Shown here in pieces: positions 43,424 to 53,159 of a stretch of DNA of 64,000 nucleotides. This stretch comes from Lachnospiraceae bacterium (GTDB taxonomy: Bacteria > Bacillota > Clostridia > Lachnospirales > Lachnospiraceae). The notes below the pieces were generated by a model. That model did not search any database. It was not told where the DNA came from and saw only the letters and a list, made by a program, of their open reading frames with translations. Position numbers and translations under genes: made by a program. The stretch is from positions 166,259 through 230,258 of the forward strand of contig JAGBEO010000003.1 of NCBI GenBank assembly GCA_017936885.1, written 5' to 3'. How positions within the stretch are numbered: the stretch's first letter is position 1; each line of letters opens with the position of its first letter.

Positions 43424-44446
43424 ATGCTGATAAATAATGATGAGTATATGAAAGTACTCGACAACATTCTTAACTGTATAAAGACATCACAATATAAAGT
43501 CATGCTTAATGCGAACTTGGCATTAATGCATCGAAATTGGATTATAGGTAATTATATTCAAGAAAATAGTAATTGGGGACAGGGGTTTCTGAAAAATTTG
43601 TCAAGAGATATAAAAGCAAATTTTCCTGATGTATCTGGATTTTCAGAGAGAAATTTGCGTGACATGAAAAAATTCGCCTCTATTTTTGAGGAAGATGATA
43701 TTGATGCATATGGATTAGCAGGTATTACATGGTATCACCATAAAGCATTAATGGGCAGGGTAAAGTCTAAAGATGCATATATTTGGTATGTAGAAAAGAC
43801 TATTCAAAATGGGTGGTCACATGACATGTTAGAATTTCAAATCGATAGTAATTTGTATATGCGACAAGTGGAAAAGCCCAAAATACAAAATTTTGAAGGT
43901 AGGTTACCGGATCAACAAAGTGAACTGGCAATTCAGACTATGAAAGATCCATACATTTTTGATTTCGTTCAATTCCGAGAGGGAATGATCGAGAGAGATA
44001 TCGAAACAGAACTGGTTAATAATGTAAAAAAATTTCTTATTGAATTAGGAACAGGATTTGCCTTTGTTGGTGAGCAATTTGAAGTAAATGTAAATGGTGA
44101 TGAGTTTTTTATAGATTTATTGTTTTATCATTACAGATTACATTGTTTTGTAGCAATTGATTTAAAAACCGGAAAATTCACACCGGACATGGCAGGAAAG
44201 ATGAATTTTTATTTGTCTGTTTTGGATGATATGGTTAAAAGTGATTTAGATAATCCATCAATTGGTTTGATATTATGTAGAAATGAAAATAAGCTAGTTG
44301 CGGAGTATTCACTTAAAGATATGAGTAAGCCAATTGGAGTGTCAGAATATAAATTAATCAATGATTTACCTAAAGAATTGCAGAACATACTACCTACTTC
44401 GGAAGACATTGAAACGAGAGTAATGAGAAAATACGATTGTGATTAA
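43424..44446 (+). CDS. YhcG/DUF1016 family PD-(D/E)XK nuclease
   Basis: A 340-residue protein. The N-terminal DUF1016_N helical domain has 'NLALMHRNWIIGNYIQE', 'LSRDIKANFPDVSGFSERNLRDMKKF' and 'ITWYHHKALMGRV'. The C-terminal nuclease domain has 'FVGEQFEVNVNGDEFFIDLLFYH' and 'CFVAIDLKTGKF', giving the D...(D)xK active-site arrangement. The family is widespread near restriction-modification and defence genes, and its biochemical role is not settled. ATG 43424 follows GGAGGAAAGG, while an in-frame ATG at 43397 precedes that site. The gene is AT-rich like its upstream neighbour. Confidence 0.88.
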   Translation: MLINNDEYMKVLDNILNCIKTSQYKVMLNANLALMHRNWIIGNYIQENSNWGQGFLKNLSRDIKANFPDVSGFSERNLRDMKKFASIFEEDDIDAYGLAGITWYHHKALMGRVKSKDAYIWYVEKTIQNGWSHDMLEFQIDSNLYMRQVEKPKIQNFEGRLPDQQSELAIQTMKDPYIFDFVQFREGMIERDIETELVNNVKKFLIELGTGFAFVGEQFEVNVNGDEFFIDLLFYHYRLHCFVAIDLKTGKFTPDMAGKMNFYLSVLDDMVKSDLDNPSIGLILCRNENKLVAEYSLKDMSKPIGVSEYKLINDLPKELQNILPTSEDIETRVMRKYDCD

Positions 44447-44447
44447 C

Positions 44448-44475
44448 TAATTCGGCACACACGTGTGCCGAATTA
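44448..44475. repeat. Near-perfect inverted repeat after the YhcG gene
   Basis: TAATTCGGCACAC (44448-44460) pairs with GTGTGCCGAATTA (44463-44475). There is no T tract. It could be a weak terminator or a binding site at the cassette edge. Confidence 0.6.
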
Positions 44476-44556
44476 AAATAGTGGTAATTACAAATCATGG
44501 AGTTGGTTTTATTTATGAATCTATTTAGCATTATATTATACTATTGGATAAAGGAA

Positions 44557-44585
44557 AATGAGTTTAGTGACCTGCATTCGTAAAA
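44557..44585 (+). repeat. 29-bp direct repeat, right copy, flanking the nuclease cassette
   Basis: AATGAGTTTAGTGAC, four variable bases, then ATTCGTAAAA, in the same orientation as 41772-41800. It lies about 114 nt before the uvrB start. Confidence 0.75.
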
Positions 44586-44698
44586 TGACAAAAGTTCGTC
44601 TATTAGCCAGCTATATGAACACTTCATTTCAAATATTTTACGAATTTCTGACCAATACACCAATTTTTAATGGGTCACTTGGAGGTGAAAAACACGCT

Positions 44699-46687
44699 AT
44701 GAAGTTTAAATTGCACGCAGAATATCAGCCCACAGGCGACCAGCCGCAGGCGATTGCCGAATTGGTAGAAGGCTTTAAAAAAGGCAATCAGTTTCAGACA
44801 TTGCTTGGTGTGACCGGCTCTGGCAAGACGTTTACTATGGCGAATATCATACAGGCACTGAACAAGCCGACTCTTGTCATTGCACATAATAAGACACTGG
44901 CAGGACAGCTCTATGGCGAGTTCAAAGAGTTCTTTCCAGAGAACGCGGTAGAATATTTTGTATCTTATTATGATTACTACCAGCCGGAGGCATACGTGCC
45001 ATCTACAGATACCTATATCGCGAAAGACTCCGCGATCAATGATGAGATCGATAAGCTGCGTTTGTCCGCGACAGCTTCTTTGACGGAGCGTAAAGATGTG
45101 GTAGTGGTTGCCAGTGTGTCCTGTATTTACGGTTTGGGAAGCCCGGAAGAATATGCGGGCATGAGTATGTCTCTAAGACCCGGTATGCAGCGGGATCGGG
45201 ATGATGTGATCAGGGGACTGATTGAGATGCAGTATAACCGCAATGATATGGACATGGAGCGCTGCTGTTTCCGTGTGCGGGGGGATGTGTTGGAAATCTA
45301 TCCGGCGCAGGGTGGAGACTATCTGATTCGTATTGAATTTTTCGGTGATGAGATTGACCGGATTGCAGAGACTGACCCGTTAACAGGGCAGGTGCACGCT
45401 ACATTAGAGCATGTGATGATCTATCCGGCTTCGCATTATGTAGTGCCGCAGGAAAAGATCAACGTTGCCTGCAAGGAAATCGAACGGGAATTAGAAGGCA
45501 GAGTGAAATATTTCAAAGGGGAGGACAAGCTGTTGGAAGCCCAGCGTATCTCGGAGCGGACTAATTTTGATATCGAGATGCTGCGGGAGACAGGATTTTG
45601 TTCGGGTATCGAGAATTATTCCCGTCATTTGAACGGTATGGCAGAGGGAGAACCGCCCTTTACATTGTTAGATTATTTCAAAGATGATTTCCTGATTATC
45701 ATAGATGAGTCCCATATGACAATACCGCAGATACGCGGTATGTTTGCAGGAGACAGATCCCGTAAGAATACGCTGGTGGATTATGGATTCCGTCTGCCGT
45801 CTGCACTGGACAACAGACCGCTCTGCTTTGAGGAATTTGAGCAGCATATCGACCAGATGCTCTTTGTGTCAGCCACGCCGTCTGAGTATGAAGCGACTCA
45901 TGAACTGTTCAGGACGGAGCAGATTATCAGACCGACAGGGTTATTAGATCCGGAAGTGGATGTGCGTCCTGTGGAGGGACAGATTGATGATCTGATTTCG
46001 GAAGTGAATAAAGAGGTGGCAGATCATAACAAGGTGCTTGTCACCACGTTGACGAAGCGAATGGCAGAAGACTTGACAGATTATATGAAAGAAGTAGGCA
46101 TCCGTGTGAAATATCTGCATTCGGATATCGACACACTGGAGCGGGCAGAGATTATCCGTGATATGCGGTTGGATGTGTTTGACGTATTGGTGGGTATCAA
46201 TCTGCTCAGAGAGGGACTGGATATTCCGGAGATTTCTCTGGTAGCAATCCTGGATGCTGATAAGGAGGGATTCTTACGTTCCGAGACATCCCTGATACAG
46301 ACGATCGGACGTGCGGCGCGTAATGCGAAGGGTCATGTGATTATGTATGCGGATAATATGACAGATTCCATGAAAAACGCGATTACCGAGACGAATCGTC
46401 GTAGGCAGATCCAGCAGAAGTATAATGAAGAGCATGGGATTACACCGCAGACGATACAGAAAGCGGTTCGTGATCTTATCAGTATTTCCAAGACGGTTTC
46501 CAAGGAAGAAATGAAGTTTGAGAAAGATCCTGAATCCATGAGCAAGCAGGAGCTGGAGAAGCTGATTAAGGATGTGGAAAAGCAGATGAAGAAAGCGGCA
46601 GCGGATTTGAACTTCGAGGCGGCAGCAGAATTGCGTGACCGTATGGTAGAGTTGAAAGGGAAACTGAGGGACTTTGACAGGGAATGA
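44699..46687 (+). CDS. uvrB: Excinuclease ABC subunit B (UvrB)
   Basis: The damage-verifying helicase of nucleotide excision repair. Walker A is [10 protein letters not shown]. The beta-hairpin region is '[22 protein letters not shown]', Walker B is IIDESHMT, 'LFVSATPS' follows, motif VI is '[12 protein letters not shown]', and the C-terminal UVR domain is present ('[30 protein letters not shown]'). ATG 44699 follows GGAGGTGA and gives 662 residues, the normal length. The frame stays open upstream to ATG 44558, and those 47 residues match no UvrB and derive from the cassette edge. The 5' end is duplicated at 41392-41667. The 3' end overlaps a structured hairpin repeat. Confidence 0.95.
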   Translation: MKFKLHAEYQPTGDQPQAIAELVEGFKKGNQFQTLLGVTGSGKTFTMANIIQALNKPTLVIAHNKTLAGQLYGEFKEFFPENAVEYFVSYYDYYQPEAYVPSTDTYIAKDSAINDEIDKLRLSATASLTERKDVVVVASVSCIYGLGSPEEYAGMSMSLRPGMQRDRDDVIRGLIEMQYNRNDMDMERCCFRVRGDVLEIYPAQGGDYLIRIEFFGDEIDRIAETDPLTGQVHATLEHVMIYPASHYVVPQEKINVACKEIERELEGRVKYFKGEDKLLEAQRISERTNFDIEMLRETGFCSGIENYSRHLNGMAEGEPPFTLLDYFKDDFLIIIDESHMTIPQIRGMFAGDRSRKNTLVDYGFRLPSALDNRPLCFEEFEQHIDQMLFVSATPSEYEATHELFRTEQIIRPTGLLDPEVDVRPVEGQIDDLISEVNKEVADHNKVLVTTLTKRMAEDLTDYMKEVGIRVKYLHSDIDTLERAEIIRDMRLDVFDVLVGINLLREGLDIPEISLVAILDADKEGFLRSETSLIQTIGRAARNAKGHVIMYADNMTDSMKNAITETNRRRQIQQKYNEEHGITPQTIQKAVRDLISISKTVSKEEMKFEKDPESMSKQELEKLIKDVEKQMKKAAADLNFEAAAELRDRMVELKGKLRDFDRE

Positions 46688-46739
46688 AGTAACACTAAGA
46701 CTGCAAAGTACGCAGTCTAAGTGTTACTAAGTCATTCCC
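46680..46739 (+). repeat. Structured hairpin repeat, copy 2 (uvrB-uvrA gap)
   Basis: GGGAATG (46680-46686) pairs with CATTCCC (46733-46739). The inner GTAACACTAAGACTGC (46689-46704) pairs with 46712-46727 around a 7-nt loop, with a single A-A mismatch. It overlaps the uvrB stop codon. It is homologous to 13894-13952. Confidence 0.85.
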
Positions 46740-46816
46740 GGAAGAACGCAAGAGCAGCGTTCTTCCCGTGAAATGGTACAAATTATATACATTGTATATA
46801 GAATAGGAGAACAGGC

Positions 46817-49681
46817 ATGTCAGATACAATTAAGATGCGACCAAGAGAATATATTAAGATTCGTGGTGCGAATGAGCATAACCTGAAAGGAATTGATGTG
46901 GATATTCCGCGGAATGAGTTTGTTGTGCTTACCGGGTTATCGGGTTCCGGTAAGTCTTCTTTGGCTTTTGATACGATCTATGCGGAGGGGCAGAGACGTT
47001 ATATGGAGTCCTTGTCCTCTTATGCACGTATGTTCTTAGGTCAGATGGAGAAACCAAATGTGGAGAAGATAGAGGGTCTTTCTCCGGCTATTTCCATTGA
47101 TCAGAAATCTACGAACCGTAACCCCCGTTCCACGGTTGGAACCGTGACGGAGATTTATGACTATTTCCGTTTGCTGTATGCCCGCATCGGCATTCCACAT
47201 TGTCCCAATTGCGGTAAAGAGATTCGCAGGCAGACAGTAGATGAGATTGTAGATCAGATTCTGGCACTTCCGCAGGGGACGAAGATTCAACTGCTTGCTC
47301 CGGTTGTACGGGGCAGGAAAGGTGAGCATGTCAAAGTGTTTGAGCGCGCTAAGAGAAGCGGTTATGTCAGAGTGCGTGTAGACGGTAGTCTTTATGATTT
47401 GTCCGAAGAGATTAATTTAGAGAAGAATATTAAACATAATATTGAGATTATAGTGGATCGTCTGGTAGTGAAGGAAGGTATCGAGAGACGTCTGACAGAT
47501 TCCATTGAGAATGTCTTTGCCCTCGCCGAAGGACTTATGATACTTGATATAATCGGCGGGGAACCCATTAATTTCAGCCAGAGCTTTGCATGTCCGGATT
47601 GCGGTATCAGCGTCAGTGAGATTGAGCCGAGAAGTTTTTCCTTTAATAATCCTTTCGGTGCCTGTCCGCAGTGCTTTGGTTTGGGATATAAGATGGAATT
47701 TGATGTGGATTTGATGATACCGGATAAAAGCCTGAGTTTAAAGGAAGGAGCAATCTCAGTATTGGGATGGCAGTCCAGCGGTACAAAGGGAAGTTTTACC
47801 AATGCAGTATTGCAGGCATTAGCGGACGAGTTCCGGTTCAGTATGGATACACCTTTTGAGGAATTGTCACCGGAGGTACAGGATATCATTATTAACGGTA
47901 CCGATAAGAAAGTTGATGTATATTATGAGGGTCAGCGAGGCAAGGGAGTATATCCGATTGCTTTTGAGGGATTGATTAAGAATGTAGAGCGTAAATATCG
48001 TGAGACAGGATCTGATACCACGAAGCAGGAATTTGAAACTTATATGAGAATTACGCCCTGTAAAGAATGTAAAGGGATGCGTTTGAAGAAGGAAGCTTTG
48101 GCGGTAACAGTCTGTGATAAGAACATTTATGAAATTACATCCCTGTCTATTGCAAAGCTTCATGCATTTGTGGGAAACATGAAGCTGACCCCGCAGCAGG
48201 AACTGATCGGGAAACAGATTTTGAAGGAAATTCGTGCCCGAGTGGGTTTCCTAATGGAAGTGGGATTGGAATATTTAAGTCTGTCCAGAGCCACAGGTAC
48301 GCTTTCCGGAGGAGAGGCACAGCGTATCCGTCTGGCGACGCAGATCGGATCAGGTCTGGTAGGTGTCTGCTATATTCTGGATGAGCCCAGTATCGGTTTG
48401 CATCAGAGAGATAATGATAAACTGATTGCAGCGTTAAAGAATTTGAAAGACATGGGAAATACCCTGATTGTAGTAGAACACGATGAGGACACGATGCTGG
48501 CGGCAGACCATATTGTGGATATCGGGCCGGGAGCAGGCTCTCATGGCGGTGAAGTGGTGGCGCAGGGAACTGCAGAAGAAATCATGCAGATAGAAGAGTC
48601 CGTAACAGGTCAGTATCTAAGCGGTAAATTGCAGATCCCGGTTCCGGCAGGCAGAAGAAAACCGACCGGATATCTGACGGTTAAAGGCGCAGAGGAGAAT
48701 AATTTAAAGAAAATAGATGTGAAGATTCCTACGGGAGTCATGACCTGTGTGACAGGTGTGTCAGGTTCAGGCAAGAGTTCTCTTGTGAATGAGATTCTTT
48801 ATAAGAGGCTGGCAAGAGATTTGAACAGAGCACGCACCATTCCCGGCAAGCATAAGAGTATTCTGGGAATGGAACAGTTGGATAAGGTTATCGACATTGA
48901 CCAGTCGCCGATCGGAAGAACACCACGTTCTAATCCAGCGACTTATACGGGTGTATTTGACCAAATCAGGGATTTGTTCGCATCAACCCAGGATGCGAAA
49001 GCGCGCGGATACAGCAAGGGAAGATTTAGTTTCAATGTAAAGGGCGGACGCTGTGAAGCCTGCAGCGGTGACGGCATTATTAAAATAGAGATGCACTTTT
49101 TGCCGGACGTGTATGTACCTTGTGAGGTCTGCGGCGGCAAGCGGTATAATCGAGAAACACTGGAAGTAAAGTATAAAGGAAAGAGCATCTATGATGTACT
49201 GGATATGACGGTAGAGGAGGCAGTGCCTTTCTTCGAGAATCTGCCTTCTATTCGCAGAAAGATCGAGACACTTTATGATGTAGGGCTTTCCTATGTGAAG
49301 TTAGGACAACCCTCTACTACTCTTTCCGGTGGCGAGGCACAGCGTATTAAGCTGGCGACAGAGCTTAGTAAGCGCAGTACAGGTAAGACAATCTATATTC
49401 TGGACGAGCCGACTACAGGTCTTCATTTCGCGGATGTGCACAAGCTGGTGGATATATTGCATAAGCTGGCTGAGGGCGGCAATACGGTGGTAGTGATCGA
49501 GCATAATCTGGACGTGATTAAAACTGCTGATTATATCATTGACATGGGACCGGAAGGCGGTGAAGGCGGCGGTACGGTGGTAGCGGAAGGCACGCCGGAG
49601 CAGATTGCCGAGAATCCGAATTCCTATACGGGCATCTATGTGAAGAAGATGTTGGAGAGGGCTAAGAAACAGCAGAATTAG
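46817..49681 (+). CDS. uvrA: Excinuclease ABC subunit A (UvrA)
   Basis: The damage-recognition ATPase of excision repair, 954 residues, normal length. It has two ABC modules: first Walker [17 protein letters not shown] with signature [16 protein letters not shown] and [14 protein letters not shown], and second [16 protein letters not shown] with [16 protein letters not shown] and [14 protein letters not shown]. Zinc modules are CPNCGKEI (paired with the later CPDCG and CPQC) and [19 protein letters not shown] with [13 protein letters not shown] 46817 follows GGAGAAC. It forms the usual uvrB-uvrA pair with 129 bp between the genes. Confidence 0.97.
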   Translation: MSDTIKMRPREYIKIRGANEHNLKGIDVDIPRNEFVVLTGLSGSGKSSLAFDTIYAEGQRRYMESLSSYARMFLGQMEKPNVEKIEGLSPAISIDQKSTNRNPRSTVGTVTEIYDYFRLLYARIGIPHCPNCGKEIRRQTVDEIVDQILALPQGTKIQLLAPVVRGRKGEHVKVFERAKRSGYVRVRVDGSLYDLSEEINLEKNIKHNIEIIVDRLVVKEGIERRLTDSIENVFALAEGLMILDIIGGEPINFSQSFACPDCGISVSEIEPRSFSFNNPFGACPQCFGLGYKMEFDVDLMIPDKSLSLKEGAISVLGWQSSGTKGSFTNAVLQALADEFRFSMDTPFEELSPEVQDIIINGTDKKVDVYYEGQRGKGVYPIAFEGLIKNVERKYRETGSDTTKQEFETYMRITPCKECKGMRLKKEALAVTVCDKNIYEITSLSIAKLHAFVGNMKLTPQQELIGKQILKEIRARVGFLMEVGLEYLSLSRATGTLSGGEAQRIRLATQIGSGLVGVCYILDEPSIGLHQRDNDKLIAALKNLKDMGNTLIVVEHDEDTMLAADHIVDIGPGAGSHGGEVVAQGTAEEIMQIEESVTGQYLSGKLQIPVPAGRRKPTGYLTVKGAEENNLKKIDVKIPTGVMTCVTGVSGSGKSSLVNEILYKRLARDLNRARTIPGKHKSILGMEQLDKVIDIDQSPIGRTPRSNPATYTGVFDQIRDLFASTQDAKARGYSKGRFSFNVKGGRCEACSGDGIIKIEMHFLPDVYVPCEVCGGKRYNRETLEVKYKGKSIYDVLDMTVEEAVPFFENLPSIRRKIETLYDVGLSYVKLGQPSTTLSGGEAQRIKLATELSKRSTGKTIYILDEPTTGLHFADVHKLVDILHKLAEGGNTVVVIEHNLDVIKTADYIIDMGPEGGEGGGTVVAEGTPEQIAENPNSYTGIYVKKMLERAKKQQN

Positions 49682-49760
49682 AATTAATTGACATGGAAAA
49701 TGAAAAAACGGACGAAACCAATCTTTTCCTTGACATTTGCTTTTAGAACGATTTATAATA

Positions 49761-49791
49761 CAAGTCCGCCTGTTTTTTGCGGGCGGACTTG
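49761..49791 (+). terminator. Inverted repeat after uvrA (terminator-like)
   Basis: CAAGTCCGCC (49761-49770) pairs with GGCGGACTTG (49782-49791). T6 lies in the loop rather than after the stem, so termination is uncertain. A second hairpin (TCTCCGG 49809-49815 / CCGGAGA 49822-49828) follows. Confidence 0.45.
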
Positions 49792-49895
49792 TAAAGTACA
49801 TAAGGTATTCTCCGGCTGTCACCGGAGAGACAGACCCTACTTGGCAAGATATTTCATCTGCTCAGGCAGAAATATAACTACCAGGAGGAAGCAAA

Positions 49896-50467
49896 ATGAT
49901 TACGATGGAGCACGTATGTAAATCGTACAAAGTAGCAAAAAGAAACGCAGGTATGAAGGAAGCCTGCAAAGCCCTGTTCCGCAGAGAAGCCCAAACCATT
50001 CAGGCATTGTCTGATGTTAGTTTTACCATTGAAGACGGTGAGATGGTGGGGTATATCGGACCTAACGGAGCAGGCAAAAGTTCTACCATTAAAATTCTAA
50101 GCGGAATTCTCACACCGGACAGCGTACCCAGCTTTGGTGGGATGTTCCGGTCATAGATTCCTTTGAACTGTTAAAGGATATCTATTCTGTTTCCCGAAAT
50201 GATTATCAGCATAATTTAGAAGAACTGACAGAGTTATTGCATTTACAGGAATTATTAAAAATGCCGACCAGGCAGTTGTCTTTGGGACAGCGGATGCGGT
50301 GTGAACTTGCGGCATCTTTACTGCATTCACCGAGGATATTGTTTCTGGACGAGCCAACGATCGGTCTGGATGCGGTTTCCAAGCTGGCAGTGCGGGATTT
50401 CTTTTTCCCTGTGTGCTACAGTGTGTGGCGATTGGGAATGCGGCATTATCAGTCGGCAGGGTCGTAA
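49896..50467 (+). pseudogene. Decayed ABC-2-type transporter ATP-binding protein
   Basis: The first frame (49896-50156) encodes the start of a multidrug-type ABC ATPase with Walker [13 protein letters not shown] and '[10 protein letters not shown]', then is interrupted by a deletion plus frameshift. The homologous sequence resumes in another frame from about 50129 ('[16 protein letters not shown]', 'MPTRQLSLGQRMRCELAASL', 'RILFLDEPTIGLDAVS') and breaks again after 'VRDFF'. The piece between Walker A and the Q loop and the C-terminal third are missing. No permease genes follow. It is clearly non-functional. Its intact ribosome site AGGAGG lies 8 nt before the start. Confidence 0.85.
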
Positions 50468-50638
50468 GCGTAAAGAGAAAAGTTAAAGAAACTGTTTACT
50501 TGAAATCCGAAAATCAGTGTCCCAATATGGAAATGTCACGCAAAGTAGCAGAAAAATCCCGAATGTAACTTCTGGCTGCTTGTTATGCAAAGAAAGATTT
50601 TCTATATTTGGCGTAACAAAAAGAAGGAGGTTTTGGTA

Positions 50639-51535
50639 ATGACATTTGCAGAGAAATTAAAAACCATTCGCAGGCAGACGGGGGTATCGCAGGAGCAACT
50701 GGCAGAAAAGCTCGGTGTGTCAAGGCAGGCCGTCACAAAATGGGAAACGAACGCAGGCATCCCGGATATTGGAAACATCATGGCAATCTCCGCCCTGTTC
50801 GATATTTCCATTGATGAATTGCTTTCCAATGAAAGAGGAGGGACAAAGCCGGTGGATTATCTTTTTGAGAGCGTTACGGAGTATGACATCGATGAGCCGA
50901 AACACTATGATATGAAATTTGGCGGGGCGAAGAAATTGATATTATCAGGTTATACAGGCGAAAAAATTCGTGTCCGTTTGGCATCCAATACGCTCTCCAC
51001 GATTCAGAACGATTTTAAGGTCAAGATTGACGACATCAGAAAACGGATTGATGTGGATGTAAACCGCAGGAACGGAGTATCCGAAGCAGCGGCAAAGGAG
51101 GCGGTCAGCATTTTCGTCCAGATTCCATCGCCTTATATCGGGAAGATTGAATGTGCGGTCAATGCAGGGGCTGTGGAAGTACGTTCTTTGGAGTGTGAGC
51201 AGATAGAACTTGACGCAAAGACACCGAGTCTCATTCTGGAGGATGTCATCGGCACGGTAGAGATAAACTGTAACCTTGACATGGAAGTTGTTTGTCGCTC
51301 TTTAAATGGAGAGGTGGCAATCAATCAGGTGTCAGCGACATCAAAGATCCATATCCCGGATGGCACAATCTTTACTGCCGTTACGAAAGGCATCGGCACG
51401 AGTATCTCCTATGAAATGGACAGAAAACAGACAGAAAGGTTTGATACACCCGATGCGGATAATAGGATCGAGCTGAACGGCATCAAGAGCGAGCTTGTTA
51501 TCTGCGTGGACAAAGAAGGGAGTTCGGTAAGATGA
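50639..51535 (+). CDS. HTH (Xre-type) regulator with a DUF4097-like beta domain
   Basis: A protein of 298 residues. The N-terminal Xre HTH is 'TGVSQEQLAEKLGVSRQAVTKWETNAG' (about 15-45). The C-terminal part (about 100-290) is a beta-helix-like stretch of short repeats ('IECAVNAGAVEVRSLECEQIELDAKTPSLILEDVIGTVEINC') resembling the DUF4097 adhesin-like fold seen after HTH domains in Firmicutes. ATG 50639 follows AAGGAGG, while an in-frame ATG at 50585 is upstream of that site. The stop overlaps the start of the CPBP gene by 4 nt (ATGA), so it probably regulates or senses with the membrane protein encoded next. Confidence 0.85.
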   Translation: MTFAEKLKTIRRQTGVSQEQLAEKLGVSRQAVTKWETNAGIPDIGNIMAISALFDISIDELLSNERGGTKPVDYLFESVTEYDIDEPKHYDMKFGGAKKLILSGYTGEKIRVRLASNTLSTIQNDFKVKIDDIRKRIDVDVNRRNGVSEAAAKEAVSIFVQIPSPYIGKIECAVNAGAVEVRSLECEQIELDAKTPSLILEDVIGTVEINCNLDMEVVCRSLNGEVAINQVSATSKIHIPDGTIFTAVTKGIGTSISYEMDRKQTERFDTPDADNRIELNGIKSELVICVDKEGSSVR

Positions 51536-52326
51536 AAACAAATTATCTTAAGAAATATATCATCAGCTCCTATATTTTAGTCTGGGCGCTTATTATTTTG
51601 GTGGCAGGCTCGGCAAGTCTGGTCTTTCATGCACCGCCTGTTGTTATGTGGATCATTCGCAATCTTATTGCATGGTCGCCGACTTATCTGCTTCTGATTG
51701 GCTGGAAGCATTTCAGACCTGATGAAACAAGAATGGCTTTTATAAAAAGATGCTTTTCGGGCAAAGTAAAGACGCTCCCTTTGTTGCTCTCCTTTGCCCT
51801 TTCCTTTGGAATCAGCGTATTGTCGTTGTTCATTTTTTCTGTCATTGAGAAGAAGCCGATGTTATCCTACATCAATCTGGGAACAACAGCATTGCCGCTT
51901 AGTATTTTTCTGTCCTTTACTTCGGGACCGACGGGCGAAGAGTTAGGATGGCGGGGGTTTATGAGAGAGGAATTTAACAAGAAGTACGCTTTTCTGCAAT
52001 CCGCTGTCTGTCAGGGATTGGTGTGGTGCTTCTGGCATACTTTGTTATGGGTGGTGGACTCGGAATTTACCGACTGGAGGGCGGTGCCCTATATTATTTC
52101 CAACATTGTTGTGATTACTTCAATTACCGTTCTGATGAACATTTTTTTGGAAAGGCATAATAACCTGCTTTACTCAGTGCTGTTACACTTTGGCTTTAAT
52201 ATCATCTATGTATTTTTGGATGCAGGTATAGGTTTCTTTGTGATTCTGACCGTTCTGTATCTGGTCATTATGCCGATTGCCGTGCTGATAAGGAATAAGA
52301 CGGTAAAAAGAGCATCAGTTGAATGA
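51532..52326 (+). CDS. CPBP family intramembrane protease
   Basis: A 264-residue, seven- to eight-helix membrane protein. The CPBP motifs are SGPTGEELGWRGFMREEF (EExxxR), LVWCFWHTLLW and LLHFGFN. Translation is coupled to the preceding regulator by a 4-nt overlap. The function may be peptide-toxin immunity or regulated proteolysis, which sequence cannot distinguish. Confidence 0.88.
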   Translation: MKTNYLKKYIISSYILVWALIILVAGSASLVFHAPPVVMWIIRNLIAWSPTYLLLIGWKHFRPDETRMAFIKRCFSGKVKTLPLLLSFALSFGISVLSLFIFSVIEKKPMLSYINLGTTALPLSIFLSFTSGPTGEELGWRGFMREEFNKKYAFLQSAVCQGLVWCFWHTLLWVVDSEFTDWRAVPYIISNIVVITSITVLMNIFLERHNNLLYSVLLHFGFNIIYVFLDAGIGFFVILTVLYLVIMPIAVLIRNKTVKRASVE

Positions 52327-52369
52327 ATGAAAAAAGTTTTACAACAGATAATTACGGGGGCAAAAGAAA

Positions 52370-52918
52370 ATGGAAAAATTTATCAAATCTATGGAAAATC
52401 AATACCTTCATTCGTCACTTGAATTAGTAGAAGATGTCTTTGCACAGTGGGATAATCCTGAAGAAGGAAAGGTGGTACGTCAGCTTGTTGAGGAAATAAG
52501 GGCAAAAAAATATTATATTCCGGAACTGGAACTTATCATGGCAGATGAAAACGATACTGTTATAGGGTATGCAATGTTTTCAAGATTTCATATTGAGGGA
52601 AAGTATGAGGATGAGTTACTTATATTGACACCTGTTGCCGTGAAAACGGAATTGCAAAGGCAGCATATCTCAAGAGATCTGATCGAATACGGATTTATAA
52701 AAGCGAGGGAACTGGGATTTACAGCGATTCTTGTCGAGGGAAATCCGCAAAATTATAACCCCAGAGGTTTTAAGACAAGCGCTGATTTTGGAATCGTAGC
52801 AGGTCCAAATGTCCGTTTACCCCATGTGAGCTGTCTGATGGTAAAAGAACTGGTTGACGGAGCATTGGATCATATCAGCGGCATTGTAGATTATTCATTC
52901 TATGATGCATTGCGTTAG
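52370..52918 (+). CDS. GNAT family N-acetyltransferase
   Basis: A 182-residue acetyltransferase. The GNAT core is visible as 'ELELIMADENDTVIGYAMFSRFHI', 'LLILTPVAVKTELQRQHISRDLIEYGFIKARELGFTAILVEGNPQNY' with the acetyl-CoA-binding Q-R-x-x-I/L region, and the terminal 'PRGFKT'. The Q-x-x-G/A loop is modified (QRQHIS). The acceptor substrate is unknown. It follows the CPBP gene by 43 bp, with a GGGGGCAAA ribosome site. Confidence 0.85.
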   Translation: MEKFIKSMENQYLHSSLELVEDVFAQWDNPEEGKVVRQLVEEIRAKKYYIPELELIMADENDTVIGYAMFSRFHIEGKYEDELLILTPVAVKTELQRQHISRDLIEYGFIKARELGFTAILVEGNPQNYNPRGFKTSADFGIVAGPNVRLPHVSCLMVKELVDGALDHISGIVDYSFYDALR

Positions 52919-52989
52919 GATAAAATAAATTCCTGCTTGGAACATTTCAATCGGTTCACATAGTCCATTCATGTTATGTTATAATTCAT

Positions 52990-53130
52990 TTAAGTAATTG
53001 CGAAACTCGCCAAGCTCGTTCGCGATCTTGAATCAAAACAGGGATGAATTCGTGCGGAGCAAGAATTCTACAATAAAATATGGATAATCCTACATTTTAG
53101 GCACACTTTAATAAGCCTTAGACTTTATGG
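52990..53130 (+). repeat. Direct repeat, copy 1, at the 3' side of a decayed transposase gene
   Basis: These 141 nt are identical to 63860-64000, where the window ends, so the true repeat is longer. It contains GCGAA.../...TTCGC and GAATTCGTGC / GCAAGAATTC hairpins. It ends 30 nt before the transposase stop codon and is probably the terminal part of an insertion sequence. Confidence 0.9.
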
Positions 53131-53159
53131 AGTTGGTAAGTCCTATGCTATGAGAGACT

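Noticed and set aside
44558-44698. A 47-residue N-terminal extension of UvrB
   Set aside because: The extension resembles no UvrB and is shared with the cassette-edge repeat. GGAGGTGA and the conserved protein start support ATG 44699.
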